A stretch of 64,000 bases of DNA, from the NCBI RefSeq assembly GCF_030272615.1, contig NC_081406.1, forward strand, positions 167,073,521 to 167,137,520, given 5' to 3'. The notes below the pieces were generated by a model. The model saw only the letters and a program-made list of their open reading frames with translations, did no database searches and was not told the origin of the DNA. The translations under genes and the position numbers were made by a program. Source of the DNA: Cryptomeria japonica (lineage: Eukaryota; Streptophyta; Pinopsida; Cupressales; Cupressaceae). The stretch's first letter is position 1, and each line of letters opens with the position of its first letter. Below are positions 1 to 10,122 of the stretch, one piece after another.

Positions 1-1140
1 AGAGATAAAATTCTCACAAATCTAAATCTATCATCGTTTTGAAATTTGGATGATTTTGATGCCCGAAAATGGATTTTTCAAAATTTTACCCAGGGGAATT
101 TTCTTGTTTAGTTCATCCTTGATTTCAAATTTCCATGCCTTGGAATTCAACCTTCAATCTTGGGCGCTAGAATGACCCTATGGAGGAATTTTCTTTGGAA
201 GGAAAATTCCTTGACTTCAAATTTCCGTGCCTTGGAATTTGATCTTCAAACTTGGGCGCTTGAATGACCCTGTGGAGGAATTTTCTTTGGAATTTTGAAA
301 TTTTCCTCCCAGATCATGTTTCTGCATTTTCTACTTGTCCTAGAGCAATTTTAGAAAATTAGACTTTCCTTCCTTGATGCCATTTTGGCGCCCATTCCTT
401 TCTTGGAGCACATTTTCTCCATGGTGAAGGAATTTTGATGTGGAGGGAAAATTACTCCTTAACCCCATTTTGGTGCACAATCTTGACCTTGATTCTACTT
501 TACCCTTGAGGAAGGAATTCCTTCATACCTTAGCCAAATTTCACATTTTCCAAGAATTCTGTCTTGTAGGAAGGAATTTCCAAGAATTCTGTCCTATAGG
601 AAGGAATTTCCAACACAGTCAATTTTTCACTTTTTCCAAGATTTTTGTCCTGAAGGAAGGAATTTCCAACACTTAGTCAATTTTTCCACTTTCCTAGAAT
701 TTTGTCTTGGAGGAAGGAATTTCCAACACTTGTTCAATTTTTCCACTTTCCTTGAATTCTTCACCTTGGGCGCATTTCTTCCTCGAGGAAGGAATTTTTT
801 GAATTCTTGAAGTTTTCTTTATGAACCTTGATTTTCATGTTCTGCTTCCAACCTTAGGCGCATTTCAGAACTGGAGAAGAAATTTTGGAAATTTGTTCCT
901 TGAGGAAGTAATTTTTTTTGTGCTTTTTGAGTTCATCTTGTTCGGAAGAAGCTTTTTCATCAATTTGCCACATTTCCTATTTTTTAAGAATTTCTTAAAA
1001 TTTAAGTTACAGGGTCCAGGGGAGAGAAAATTCTCTTATGAATCTAAATCTATCATCATTTTGAAATTCGGATGATTTTTTATGCTCGAAAATGGATTTT
1101 TCAAAAATTTTCCCAAGGGAGATTTTCTTTCTTAGTTCTT
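1..1140. repeat. Imperfect direct repeat about 1.02 kb apart
   Basis: The first ~120 bases (AAATCTAAATCTATCATC, then GAAAATGGATTTTTCAAAA) recur with few changes from about 1023 to 1140. The interval between contains many copies of GGAAGGAATTT and TTGGGCGC words. This looks like an internally duplicated LTR body. Confidence 0.6.
536..800. repeat. Short tandem repeat with GGAAGGAATTTCCAA core
   Basis: Four to five imperfect units carry the core GGAAGGAATTTCCAA followed by CAATTTTTCCACTTTCC. They lie at about 569, 599, 653, 712 and 789, spaced roughly 30-75 bases. The core holds the palindrome GGAATTCC/GGAAATTTCC-like. No coding. Confidence 0.6.
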
Positions 1141-2346
1141 CCTTGACCATTGATTTCCATGCCTTAGAATTTTTTCACTTCAACCTTGGGCATGGAAATT
1201 TCACCTTAATGGAGGAATTTCCATTTTCTTCACGATTTCCATGAAACCACCATCTTGGCGCCCATCTTTCTCCTTGGGCGCTAAATCACCTTGGGCAAGG
1301 AATTTTGGTTTTGAGCATTTTTCCTTCATCACCTCCATTTAGCACCCTGATGCACACTTGGGCATTATTTTGCTTGGATGAAGGAATTTCAACATCTTTA
1401 TCTTTTCCAAGGCATGCTCATTTTGGTGCCCTCAATTGCACCTGGGTGCCGAATCATGGTGCCTTTGGAGGATTTTAGGAATTTCTTGGTTTTCCATGGC
1501 ATCTTCATTTTGGCGCCCAACCCTTGACTTGGGTGCTATTTTCACATAGTCAAGGAATTTTCCATTTTTTCAACTTTCCTTGACTTCTTCATTTCAGCGC
1601 CCATACCTGACCTTGGGCGCTATTTCTCCTTAAGCAAGGAATTTGACTTGCTTCTTTCCAAACAGTCAATTTTGAACAGTTCCAGATCAAGATGTCATAT
1701 CTGGAATTGAGGAGATTTTCTCACCAGACTTAGAAGATTTTAATGCTTTCCACTTCTGGAATGGATGTTCATACAGCCATTTTTTATCCATTTTGCTTTC
1801 TTTTTGAAGCTTCTGGATTTAGAAATGTTCAAGAATGCTTGGTCTTCAGTGTTTGCTTGCGAAGAACTTGCCACAAATAGAGTTTCCCAAAATAGGAAGT
1901 GTTACTAAAAATAGAAACTTACTAAAAACAGTAAGTTTGATTTTTGGCAAAATTAGACAAATCTAGGAGGTAGTGAAATCCCTAAAAAATAGGAACTTTA
2001 TAAAAATAGATAGTTGCTCAGAATTCGCTCAAATTTCACGTTTAGGTCCCTTAAAGGATCCTGATTCCAATGCAATGTTCAGTTTTTCCAAAACCCTAAA
2101 GGAAAGGTCTCAAATCCAAGTCTGAAGGATGAAACCCTAAAACGGACAAAATAGACTCCAGAGTTAGCCAAATTTGCTCAAACGAGCTGCAAGCTTGATC
2201 AAATTGACCCCAAAACACTTGCAAACTAAGAGAAATGACGAGACTGCCGCGAAGAGACCCAACAAACAAAAGCCAAAAGACTGAGAGGGCCTAAAAAGTA
2301 GGGGGTCCCCATTTGTAATGGGGTAATGTGCGAAAACATCACAACA

Positions 2347-3266
2347 CTATCCACATCCACTTCATCCTCAAACGAGCTCCATGAGGTCAAGACTCTATTG
2401 CAAAACTTTGGCAATGAATTGGTGACACTAAAGAGGCAATAGGCTCAACATAGTAGGCCTTATCAAGCACAAAATCAGAAATACCAACAAAATAGGCCAC
2501 CTTTTCAAGGGCAAAACCAACGGAATCATGCAAGGCCCTTGAATTGTGTGAACCCTATAGCTGCAAGTAACTCAAAGGCAATAGTTCTGATGGAAAACAA
2601 TCCCACCCAAGAACACGATTGGTGTCAACCATGCAATCAACCATATAGTCAAAGTGCATGCCAAAATAGAGAGTTTGTTCAAGCTCTAGTAGTGCAGAAT
2701 GAGCCAAGCACCTCTAGCTGACAATATGATACAAATCAGTCAAGTGTTGGCAATCAAGCTCATATACAAGCAGATTCTACTTTTGTCAATTGGCAAGAAG
2801 CATAATTATGTGGTATAAACTAGACAAATGGGGACACTATGCTACAATACACAAGGACCAAAAAAAGAACAGTAGAAGGTGTCACACTTGCAATAGCAGC
2901 CAAGACTCCAACGAAGCTATCTAGGATACAAGTTCGAACGTTGTTTCAGGAAGTAAGAGGCAAGAGCCTTAGGTCGCCCCAATAACAAATTCGGGCCTCC
3001 TTGTTACAAAGGGACCTTCAAAGTCAGCTGGTGTTCCTTTCAACATATTGGACCAAATGAAGAAGACCACCCTCAATGTCACTATGTGGGAAGCCCTTTC
3101 TATCCCATCTCAAAGGGATTTGCTTAAGGAGGCATTGAAGGGCATCAACCAATCAAATGATGAGGCAGCGGTTAGGAAGAGGACAGTTCCAACCAATTTG
3201 GTACAACTTGGGGAGGAAGGAGATTCAAGCAAAATCAGTAAGCCTTGTCCTTTCTATCTCTCTTGA
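2347..3266 (+). pseudogene. gag: Ty3 gag remnant
   Basis: This is the distal part of a gag region. The open stretches are low-complexity and rich in Gln/Asn (about 2470-2720), then a more globular section at 3048-3266 contains MDQMKKTTLNV and a Leu-rich run (SIPSQRDLLKEALKGI) of the kind found just ahead of the protease in plant Tat-like elements. In-frame stops break the reading, for example near 2439 and 2719. No CCHC knuckle can be seen. The left edge abuts the minus-oriented LTR at 2346, so the N-terminal gag is missing. Assignment rests on position upstream of the protease and on composition. Confidence 0.5.
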
Positions 3267-3600
3267 ATCATAGGGGATAACTTAGTTCACAATTGCATGA
3301 TAGATTCAAGATCCAGTAGCCCAGTCATGCCTAAGAAGGTAGCCGATCTTCTTGACATAGAATATGAACTTGTGACTAAGGGGGTTGTCCAACTAGATGG
3401 CACCTCTATTAGGACGGCAGGGGTTGTTAAAAATTTGAAGTTATCCTTGCACGCATGATCTAGCTGCACTGTCTTGCAAGAAGTATCAGTCATTGACCTC
3501 CTTGCCTTCTTTGCTATTTGTCCATCTAGAGACTTCACTGCGAAGATAGGCAGATGCTTGTCTTTTGATTGGTCCCACATGCTACTTCAAACAAGGCATG
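3267..3600 (+). pseudogene. Retroviral-type aspartic protease remnant
   Basis: In the frame GDNLVHNCMIDSRSSSPVMP (from about 3277) the motif MIDSRSSS stands where D-S/T-G-A/S-S is expected. The catalytic Asp is kept but the following Gly is Arg. It is followed by a beta-strand-rich stretch (PKKVADLLDIEY..., VVQLDGTSIRTAGVVKNLKL) typical of retropepsin-like domains in plant Ty3 elements, then a conserved-looking linker (LFVHLETSLR is the wrong frame; the good frame reads SVIDLLAFFAICPSR). The enzyme would process the Gag-Pol polyprotein. Stops near 3458 and later, plus the altered active site, mean it is inactive. Confidence 0.6.
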
Positions 3601-3869
3601 GTACGAAGGTTACCATAAAAGCATAACCCATTGCATGAAACCACAGTAAGCCCTACACCCCCAACCCCATAAACACAAATTGCACTTTGCATGAGGGGGA
3701 AGACTGTATTATCCGTGAACCTGCCATTCCTCTAGAGGAGGTTCTTGATTGCTTACTAGATGAATGGGCCAATGGTTTTCAGTTTGATCCATTAGTTGAG
3801 ACTGAGGAGTATTTATGAGGAGGATACTCCTATTCCTAACCTCATCAAGACACAAGAAGATTTGGAGGG

Positions 3870-4262
3870 GCTATGGAGCATGTTTTTTATGGTTCAAGAA
3901 ACAAGAATGGTGCAGGGGTTGGTATAATGCTTGTTTCTCTTGAGCAGGAGAAATATTTCTTTTCTTTTAGGCTTCATTTTGGTTGCACCAACAATGTGGC
4001 TTTGTGTGAAGCCTTGATCTAAGGTCTACAACTTGCACAAAGAAGAAAGATTAGATCTTTGCAAGTATTTGGGGACAGTGCATTAGTTGTTTATCATATC
4101 AGAGCTCAAAGCATAACAAAGAACAACTTACTCAAATCATACAAACATAGGGTTTGAGACTTGATTGAAGGATTTGAGGCCTTCACCATCCAAAGCATTC
4201 CTAGGAGTTAGAATAAACATGCTGATAGGCTTCTAGTAGTTGGTGCTTAGTTTGACATACTA
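3870..4262 (+). pseudogene. RNase-H-like domain lying upstream of RT
   Basis: One frame reads YGSRNKNGAGVGIML, then NNVALCEALI, then LQVFGDSALVVYHI, and ends NKHADRL. This is the RNase HI fold of the type found as a second RNase H in plant retroelements (reverse-transcriptase-like RVT_3 family). The acidic positions are a first Asp replaced by Tyr (FYGS for FDGS), Glu in CEAL, Asp in GDSA, and a final Asp in HADR. In-frame stops (after CEALI; HRV-stop-DLIEG; PRS-stop-NKH) disable it. In known Tat/Ogre elements the extra RNase H follows the RT-RNase H block. Here it sits between protease and RT in a single, otherwise continuous frame, which is unusual. Confidence 0.65.
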
Positions 4263-5098
4263 GTGCATGTTGCAAGCAAGAAGGAACAACACATCAAGCT
4301 TGTTGTGGGGCCTGCTGTCCCAAACAACCAAGCAAATTGGCACGTATTCGAGAGTGATCAGCAAATTGTTAATTTATTGCAAAATAAAGTAGAATTTTCT
4401 GCTAAAAATCAGTCTATGCTGCAAGACCAATATGGAGATCAGATCATGCTCAACTCCAACAAGTTGCTTAAAGGTCTAGTTACCTTGGAGGGCATTTTCA
4501 ACTTGGATGATCAACAAAAGAGGAAAATGAACCTAGCTACAAAGAAAGGTGATTATAAGCTAGTTACTGTTACGGAGGGTAAGTCACTAAACTTGGGAAG
4601 GGTATGTTCCTTAACTGAGCAAGAAGCCTTTTTTAAGCTTTGTCAAACATATGATGACATAGTTGCTTGGACCTATGAAGATTTGAAGGGTTTTGACCCT
4701 AGCTTGGCCCAAAATACTATAGAACTAGACACAAATGCAAAACTAGTTAGACAAAAGAAAAGGCCAATAAACCCCAAAATTGAGCCACTAATGAGGAAGG
4801 AGTTAATGAAACTCATAGAAGCCAATATCATCTTCCCTATCAAACACTCCTCTTGGGTGGCTAACCTTGTCCCTGTAAGAAAGAAGAATGAGGAAATCAG
4901 ACTATGTGTAGACTTTAGGGACCTCAATAGAGCCTCCCTTAAAGATCATTATCCCCTTCCCTCCATGGAACAAATCCTACAAAAGGTCAGTGGCTCAAAA
5001 AGATTTTCATTCTTGGATGGGTATTTAGGCTACAATCAAATTTTTTTGGTCCAAGAGTCAGATCAATACAAGACCACATTTACAACTAAGTGGGGTAC
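4263..5098 (+). pseudogene. Ty3 reverse transcriptase, N-terminal part
   Basis: This is an open 278-codon stretch without stops up to the insertion at 5099. A linker with acidic and Gln-rich sequence (to about 4640) is followed by the RT fingers and palm: YDDIVAWTYEDLKGFDP, then RKELMKLIEANIIFPI, SSWVANLVPVRKKN, IRLCVDFRDLNRA (conserved DFRDLN), YPLPSMEQIL, and FSFLDGYLGYNQI with the first catalytic Asp in FLDG. It ends DQYKTTFTTKWGT, exactly where plant Ty3 RTs continue with Y-A-Y. The continuation is found at 9101 after the 4-kb solo LTR. An in-phase run-on into the LTR gives a spurious tail to 5213. Confidence 0.85.
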
Positions 5099-5516
5099 TG
5101 TTGTGACGTTTTCACACATCGCCCCATTGCAAATGGGGACCCCTACTTTTTTGCTTTTTAGGGTTTGTTTTCTAGGTTTTTTAGGGTTTTGTCCATTAGC
5201 CTTTGCATTTTGAGTGCTGTCGGGGAGATCAATAGGATAGCGAGTCCGGCTTGAGTGATGTCTTGATCCTGAAATTTGGCTAAGTCTGAAAGTCCTGATC
5301 CTGAAATTTGGCTAAGTCTGGAAACTGAAAAACCTCAAAAAACTAGATTTTGCAATATAACTCCTGGAGGTCTGAAACCACTCTCAAACATCCTGAAAGT
5401 ATATATGGAATATAACTTAAAGTATAAGAAAGGAGAAACATAGAGGGAAATGTCACTTATACTTTAATGTTATATTCCATAAAAATTATCTTGATAGAGA
5501 GTTCAAAAGGTCAGAA

Positions 5517-6765
5517 AGTGCTCCCATCCCTCTCCAAGGGTCCAGAGTGAAAAGCGCTCCCAGCCTTCACTCAGGATCCAGAGCGAAAAGCGCTCCCGTC
5601 CCTCTCCAAGGGACCAAGGCGAAGTGCTCCCGTCCCTCACTGAGGGACCAAGGCGAAAAGACTTATTTGAGCCATTCCTGGCCTTGTTTGGTTAAATTGA
5701 GACATCAAAGATATGGTGAAGGACGAAATGAACATGATAAAGCATCCAGACTTGATTGAAAACGATGAAATGATGAAGTTTTGGCCTAGATGGTCAAAAG
5801 TGCTCCCATCCCTCACTGAAGGACTAGAGCACTTTTCTTTATATGCACAATTTTAGACCTCTATTGGACATTAACTTCTATTCATAGCATTAAGTAAGAT
5901 GAAATCTTCCCTAGCAAAGGAATTTCGAGGTGGAAAGTGAGACAATTTGGCTTAGAACACAAAAAGTGCTCCCGTCCCTCACCAAAGGACCATCCCACTT
6001 TTTCTAAAAATACAGATTTCTAGCAAAGGCAAGGCAAGTTGCGTGATTGAAATGAATGAAAGAGGGCAAGATTCATCCATTGAAGATAATTTGGAAGACT
6101 AGCAAAGGACGAATTGGCTTGTAATTGCAAAAGTGCTCCCGTCCCTCACTGAAGGACCGTGCCACTTTTTCAAAAGTGCTCCCGTCCCTCACCAAGGGAC
6201 CAGAGCACTTAACATGTTATCTTGCCTTTCTCACCAATTTTGGACAAATTGAGGCCAAGGCGCAAGTTTGAAAAAGTGTTTAAAATGCCTTGAAGTGGAA
6301 TTGAGATGCGAGAGTTGCAAATTTTGACGACAACTAGCAAAAGTGCTCCCGTCCCTCACCAAGGGACCAAAGCGCTTTTTCCAAATATGACCATTTACCT
6401 TGCATTTTGAAATGATATTTTTATTACCAAGGCTCAAGATGGTGTGAAATGTGATATTCTACGCCTTGAGGGTAAATTGAAGATTAATGTGATCAAGAAT
6501 TCATGCAATGGACTCAAAAGTGCTCCCGTCCCTCACTGAAGGACCGTGCCACTTTTTATGAAAACAACTAATTTCCTCCGAGATTATGCTAAGGCAAAGT
6601 TGTATGAGATGGGAAGGATCTTCTAAAACATGGTGAACAAATGTTTGACCTCAAAAAATTGAGAATCCTAGCCTAAAAACGAAAAAGTGCTCCTGTCCCT
6701 CTCCAAGGGACCAAAGCGATTTTCCAAAAGGTGCTCCTGTCCCTCTCCAAGGGACCAGAGCGAAG
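5517..6765 (+). repeat. Twelve dispersed hairpin modules (GTGCTCCCGTCCCT core)
   Basis: The module AAAAGTGCTCCCGTCCCT is followed by 3-5 bases, then AGGGACC and GCGCTTTT or GTGCCACTTTT. Copies start near 5517, 5550, 5587, 5622, 5797, 5965, 6128, 6171, 6339, 6514, 6685 and 6727. The core is self-complementary: GTCCCTCACTGAGGGAC folds with 8-base arms, and many copies extend pairing outward through AAAAGTG/CACTTTT. The first four are in tandem at about 34 bases; later ones recur about every 170 bases, separated by unrelated AT-rich DNA. They lie in the U3 part of the solo LTR. Confidence 0.85.
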
Positions 6766-7570
6766 TTATTGACATTCTTTATTTTTGCCATATCTCAACG
6801 TTAACATCTTCCAAATCGCATTAGAAGCTAAATTTGCCAACTTCGAAATATTTGAAAAAATTAATTAAATTGGCATTTAATAAATTAATTTTGGGCCTCA
6901 AAAAAATCGAATTTCTATTATAAAGGCATTTAAAATTAATTTTTGTGAAATAAAAAATTAAAAGTTGATCGCACAAGGCATTATTTTGCCTTTATTTGCT
7001 AGGTCGGCCTACTCCTTTTGAGGTTTTATTTATTATTTCACCTTTTATTTGCTTAGTCGGCCTCATGGTTGAAGAAGGTAAGCGCTCTATAAGAGGGGAG
7101 TGTTGTGGACAAATGCAAATCATTCATTCATTGTTTTAAAATGCGAATTGGAGGAGCAAATTGGAGAGGCGAATTTCTTGCTAGTTTGGAGGATAATTTC
7201 TAGATTTTTGAAGACATTTGAAGGCGAATTTCCAGATCTTGAAGAGGCTAGTGGAGTTTATTCTTTTCCAAGCTAGAGGAGGCGCAATTTGTTCAAGAGA
7301 AGGCTTTGATCTACACTTTGCCTAGCAAAATTCATCTATTTTTTTACATCATTTCTTGGAGTTTAAAACTCAAGAGGAGGTATGGCGAAATCATCTTGAC
7401 GCCCTTGTTCAAGGTTTGATTTTTTAGACATTTGTTTTGGAAAATCTAAGTATTACATGGTTAATTAGGAAATGATAACTCAAGATTTATCATGAAGTTT
7501 CCTAATTAAAATCTTAAATCTTCCTTTTAAGTTTAATTTCTACACTTCAAGATATATTATTAATTGTGAA

Positions 7571-7830
7571 ATGTTGTGTAGGTATCAAGATGGCGACTCC
7601 CAAGCTCGAAGGATCTACAAGTCGGAAGGTTCTCCTCAAGGAAAATCAAGCCAAATCAAGGATGGTCTCCTCCAAGAAGATCAAGCAAGGACAAGGGCGA
7701 CCTCCTCCAGTCTAGCATCGACAAGGATGGCTTTCTTCGATCAAGCATCATCAGGATAAGGGCGACCTCTTCCAATCCAGCGTTCCAAGGCGAGGTACAT
7801 CATCATCTTGCAAATCAAGGACACAAGAAG
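7571..7830 (+). repeat. Degenerate purine-rich repeats in solo LTR
   Basis: The words ATCAAG, CAAGGA, GGGCGACCTC and TCCTCCAA recur irregularly (CAAGGGCGACCTCCTCCAG near 7690, GATAAGGGCGACCTCTTCC near 7756). The apparent open frame over part of it is a product of the repeat and is not considered a gene. Confidence 0.4.
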
Positions 7831-8217
7831 TCAAAGCAAAGGGTTCGTTGAAGAAGCAGATAGTTCCAGAAGAATTAATTAAGGCTAACTTCTCAACGTT
7901 ACCAAATTGAGTATCAACCAAGTGTCAAATGAGGTGGCATCCTAGTCATCACTTCTCCAGTCAGTGTGGTCCACCTCAGCATGTCCAGATTCAATGTACC
8001 TAACTCATGGAAGGTGGCACAAACTTCGATGTACCTACCTAGCTATCCATTGGTGGAATTTTCCAGAGAGGACATGTGTCCAAGCAATACAATTTTGTCA
8101 TTGGTCAAGCATTAAATGTTATGTAATGGTTGTAACAAACCCTAATTAGGGTTTTTATTGTTGAATCTTGGCCATTGATCTCGAATTGATCTAAGCCGTC
8201 GAATTGTATTGTGGGCA

Positions 8218-8226
8218 CTATATAAG
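8218..8226 (+). promoter_or_regulatory. TATA box of the solo LTR
   Basis: CTATATAAG lies in the context GGGCACTATATAAGCCCTGG, about 880 bases before the LTR 3' edge. This is a strong plant TATA box, with transcription expected to begin about 30 bases downstream near 8250, which would mark the U3/R boundary. It fixes the LTR orientation as plus. Confidence 0.7.
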
Positions 8227-9100
8227 CCCTGGCATTTCATTTTGTAAAAGCAGTTAGAGAGTTGGAAGCAGTTAGAAAGGAGTTAGTGAATAGAGAGTAG
8301 TTAGCTAGTTGATAGAATAGCAATTAGAGTAGAGTAGAGAGAGAAGGCAAAGATTGTTGCCAAGATGTTGTTGTAAGATACTTGTAAAACTTCATTGAAG
8401 AAATGGTGAAATTTATGGGTCGATTCGACAATTTGCATGGTCTTTATACTTCTCATATTTGATTTCATGTTATTAGATGAGTGCAAGAAATGTGCTTGAT
8501 TGATGGTGAAATTCGCATATCCATACTACTAGCAGTTTGTTGATTGCAGACTTGCCTTGTGTAGTCAACTGGAATCATTCAGCTTAAGCTTAACTTCAAT
8601 TGTCGCTTCTTCATTGACATGCATCAGCTTGATGGTGTCTATGCCTGTAGTGATGATTTGAACATCATAAAGCTTTCCTTTGAAGATCGCACTAGCCTTG
8701 TGGAGATGGTCCTGCGATGTCAAAACAAGATTAGTTAGAATTTCATCAAAGATCAATCATTGCTCCTACATTCTTAGTATTAGGATTAGATCCTTTCCTC
8801 GCCCTCATCTTTTTCCCTTTTTTTCAAGTCAAAGCTAGTAAAAGCTTGTGTTCCAGCAATATTCAAAGCAGATCAGACGTTCAATCATCAAATGTAAGTC
8901 CCCTTGTGATTCCAGCAAATCACATCATACCACAGAGAGCTTATCCACACGTAGAGATCCTACATCGAAGAACCTTGAAGTCATCCTGATTGATCCTTTT
9001 TTGCGATATCTTCAGCAATCAGAGGCTTTATTCAAGAGAGGATAAGGTACCTTTAGGTATTTTATTCCGTGTTTGATAGTGTACAAAATACACGTCAACA

Positions 9101-9640
9101 GGTACCTATGCTTATTGTAAGATGCCCTTTGGGCTAACTAATGCAGGTGCCACTTTTCAAAGGGCAATGGACATGGCTTTCAAAGGTGTATTAGCAAAGT
9201 TCATGCTTGTATACCTTGATAACATAATTGTTTATTCAAAGCATGCAATTGATCATTTTGATCATCTTGAGCAAGTGTTCACATTAAATGCAACGAATAT
9301 GATGTGTCCTTGAACCTGAGCAAATGTGTATTTGCTATTGATCTAGGAAGATTGTTGGGATACATTGTATCCAAGGAAGGCTTAGCCATTGATCTGAAGT
9401 GAGTGGAGTCTATTCTTTCTCTTCCACTCCCTAGTTACAAAAAGGGATTACAGTGTTTCCTTGGAAGGATCAACTTTGTGAGTAGGTTCATCCCCAACCT
9501 TGCCACCATGGTAAAACCCCTCACCACCATGCTGAAGAAAAATCTAGCTTTCAGTTGGACCAAGGAAGGGAAGGCCAGTTTCAAAGAGATCAAGCAAGCA
9601 ATTGCTTAGACCCCCACTCTTGTCAATCCTAACTATGAAA
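9101..9640 (+). pseudogene. Ty3 reverse transcriptase, C-terminal part
   Basis: The RT frame resumes after the solo LTR: GTYAYCKMPFGLTNAGATFQ with the conserved MPFGLTNA block, then VYLDNIIVYSK at about 9209-9241. The catalytic YxDD box is YLDN (9212-9223), so the second Asp is lost. After a stop at 9311 the reading continues as LNLSKCVFAI..., then LLGYIVSKEGLAID, and the thumb/connection region SLPLPSYKKGLQCFLGRINFVSRFIPNLATMVKPL, ending in KKNLAFSWTKEGKASFKEIK. A stop replaces a codon near 9400. The block is diagnostic of Ty3/gypsy RT and is clearly non-functional. Confidence 0.85.
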
Positions 9641-10122
9641 AGGATTTTATCCTCTATACTTTTGGAAGAGAATCTAGCATCTCAGCTAACATAGCTGAAC
9701 AATGATGATTTGGAGCAGCCCACTGCTTTCTTCAGTGAGGGTCTAAAGGATTATGAGCTTAGGTATAGCTATGTAGAGAAGCAAGTCCTCACTGGCGTTA
9801 GAGCATTGGAGAAGTATAGACACATGATGTCTAACAATAGAATCCAGCTCTTAGTTCCACATGCAAGTGTCAAGGATTTCCTTCTAAAACAATTTGTGAG
9901 AAGAGGGCTAGGTGGATAACCAAGGTCATGGAATATGACATCCAGGTCATGATCACTAAGCTTGTAAAAGGCAAGGGCCTAAGTGAACAACTTGTCTCAT
10001 CTTTTGAGACTCTTTCAGAGGTCGCTCTTGTGTTACAAGAAGATCAATTGATCAACAATGACACTCAGGTCAGTTGGATGAGCGACAAGACCACCTTCTT
10101 CATGAAAGGTAAGTACCCATAG
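9641..10122 (+). pseudogene. Ty3 RNase H remnant
   Basis: After a frame change the sequence reads EQPTAFFSEGLKDYELRYSYVEKQVLTGVRALEKYRHMM, matching the RNase H segment that follows RT in Ty3 elements (I-A-F-x-S-x-x-L, then E-K-x-x-L-A). It continues RIQLLVPHASVKDFLLKQ and, in another frame from 9928, MEYDIQVMITKLVKGKGLSEQL, the end of the domain where A-D-x-L-S-R is expected. The N-terminal part of the domain (YEKDFILYTFGRESS, about 9636) lacks the expected catalytic Asp. At least two frameshifts (near 9700 and 9920) separate the pieces. Confidence 0.7.

Larger units (their letters stand above)
1..2346 (-). mobile_element. Large LTR fragment, minus orientation
   Basis: Read on the minus strand, the sequence starting at 2346 opens with TGTTGTGATGTTTTC and continues into an ATTACCCC...GGGGACCCC block. 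This is nearly the same as the first ~50 bases of the LTR that starts at 5099 on the plus strand (TGTTGTGACGTTTTC). I therefore read 2346 as the 5' edge of an LTR running leftward out of the window. Beyond the shared terminus the two sequences diverge, so it is a related family rather than the same one. Immediately right of 2346 a gag-like reading begins, so this LTR appears to have landed in, or truncated, the Ty3 element at 2347. The body is AT-rich, has GGGCGC words and no coding potential. The left end and its TSD are outside the window. Confidence 0.5.
5099..9100 (+). mobile_element. Solo LTR, 4,002 bp, TSD GGTAC
   Basis: This insertion interrupts RT between codons TGGGGTAC and GGTACCTATGC. 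The 5 bases GGTAC at 5094-5098 are repeated at 9101-9105, and the ends are TGTTGTGACG and CGTCAACA, a near-perfect inverted terminus. No second LTR copy, primer-binding site or coding domain is inside, so I read it as a solo LTR left by LTR-LTR recombination of a very large-LTR element. Lengths of about 4 kb are exceptional but known for some Tat/Ogre-type plant elements. A strong TATA box at 8218 gives plus orientation, with U3 of about 3.1 kb and R-U5 of about 0.9 kb. The inverted terminus and block ATTGCAAATGGGGACCCC are shared with the LTR ending at 2346. Confidence 0.85.

Noticed and set aside
5517-6765. Possible CRISPR-like array of repeats and spacers
   Set aside because: Spacing is irregular, repeats vary, the DNA is a plant LTR with a target duplication, and no cas genes exist.
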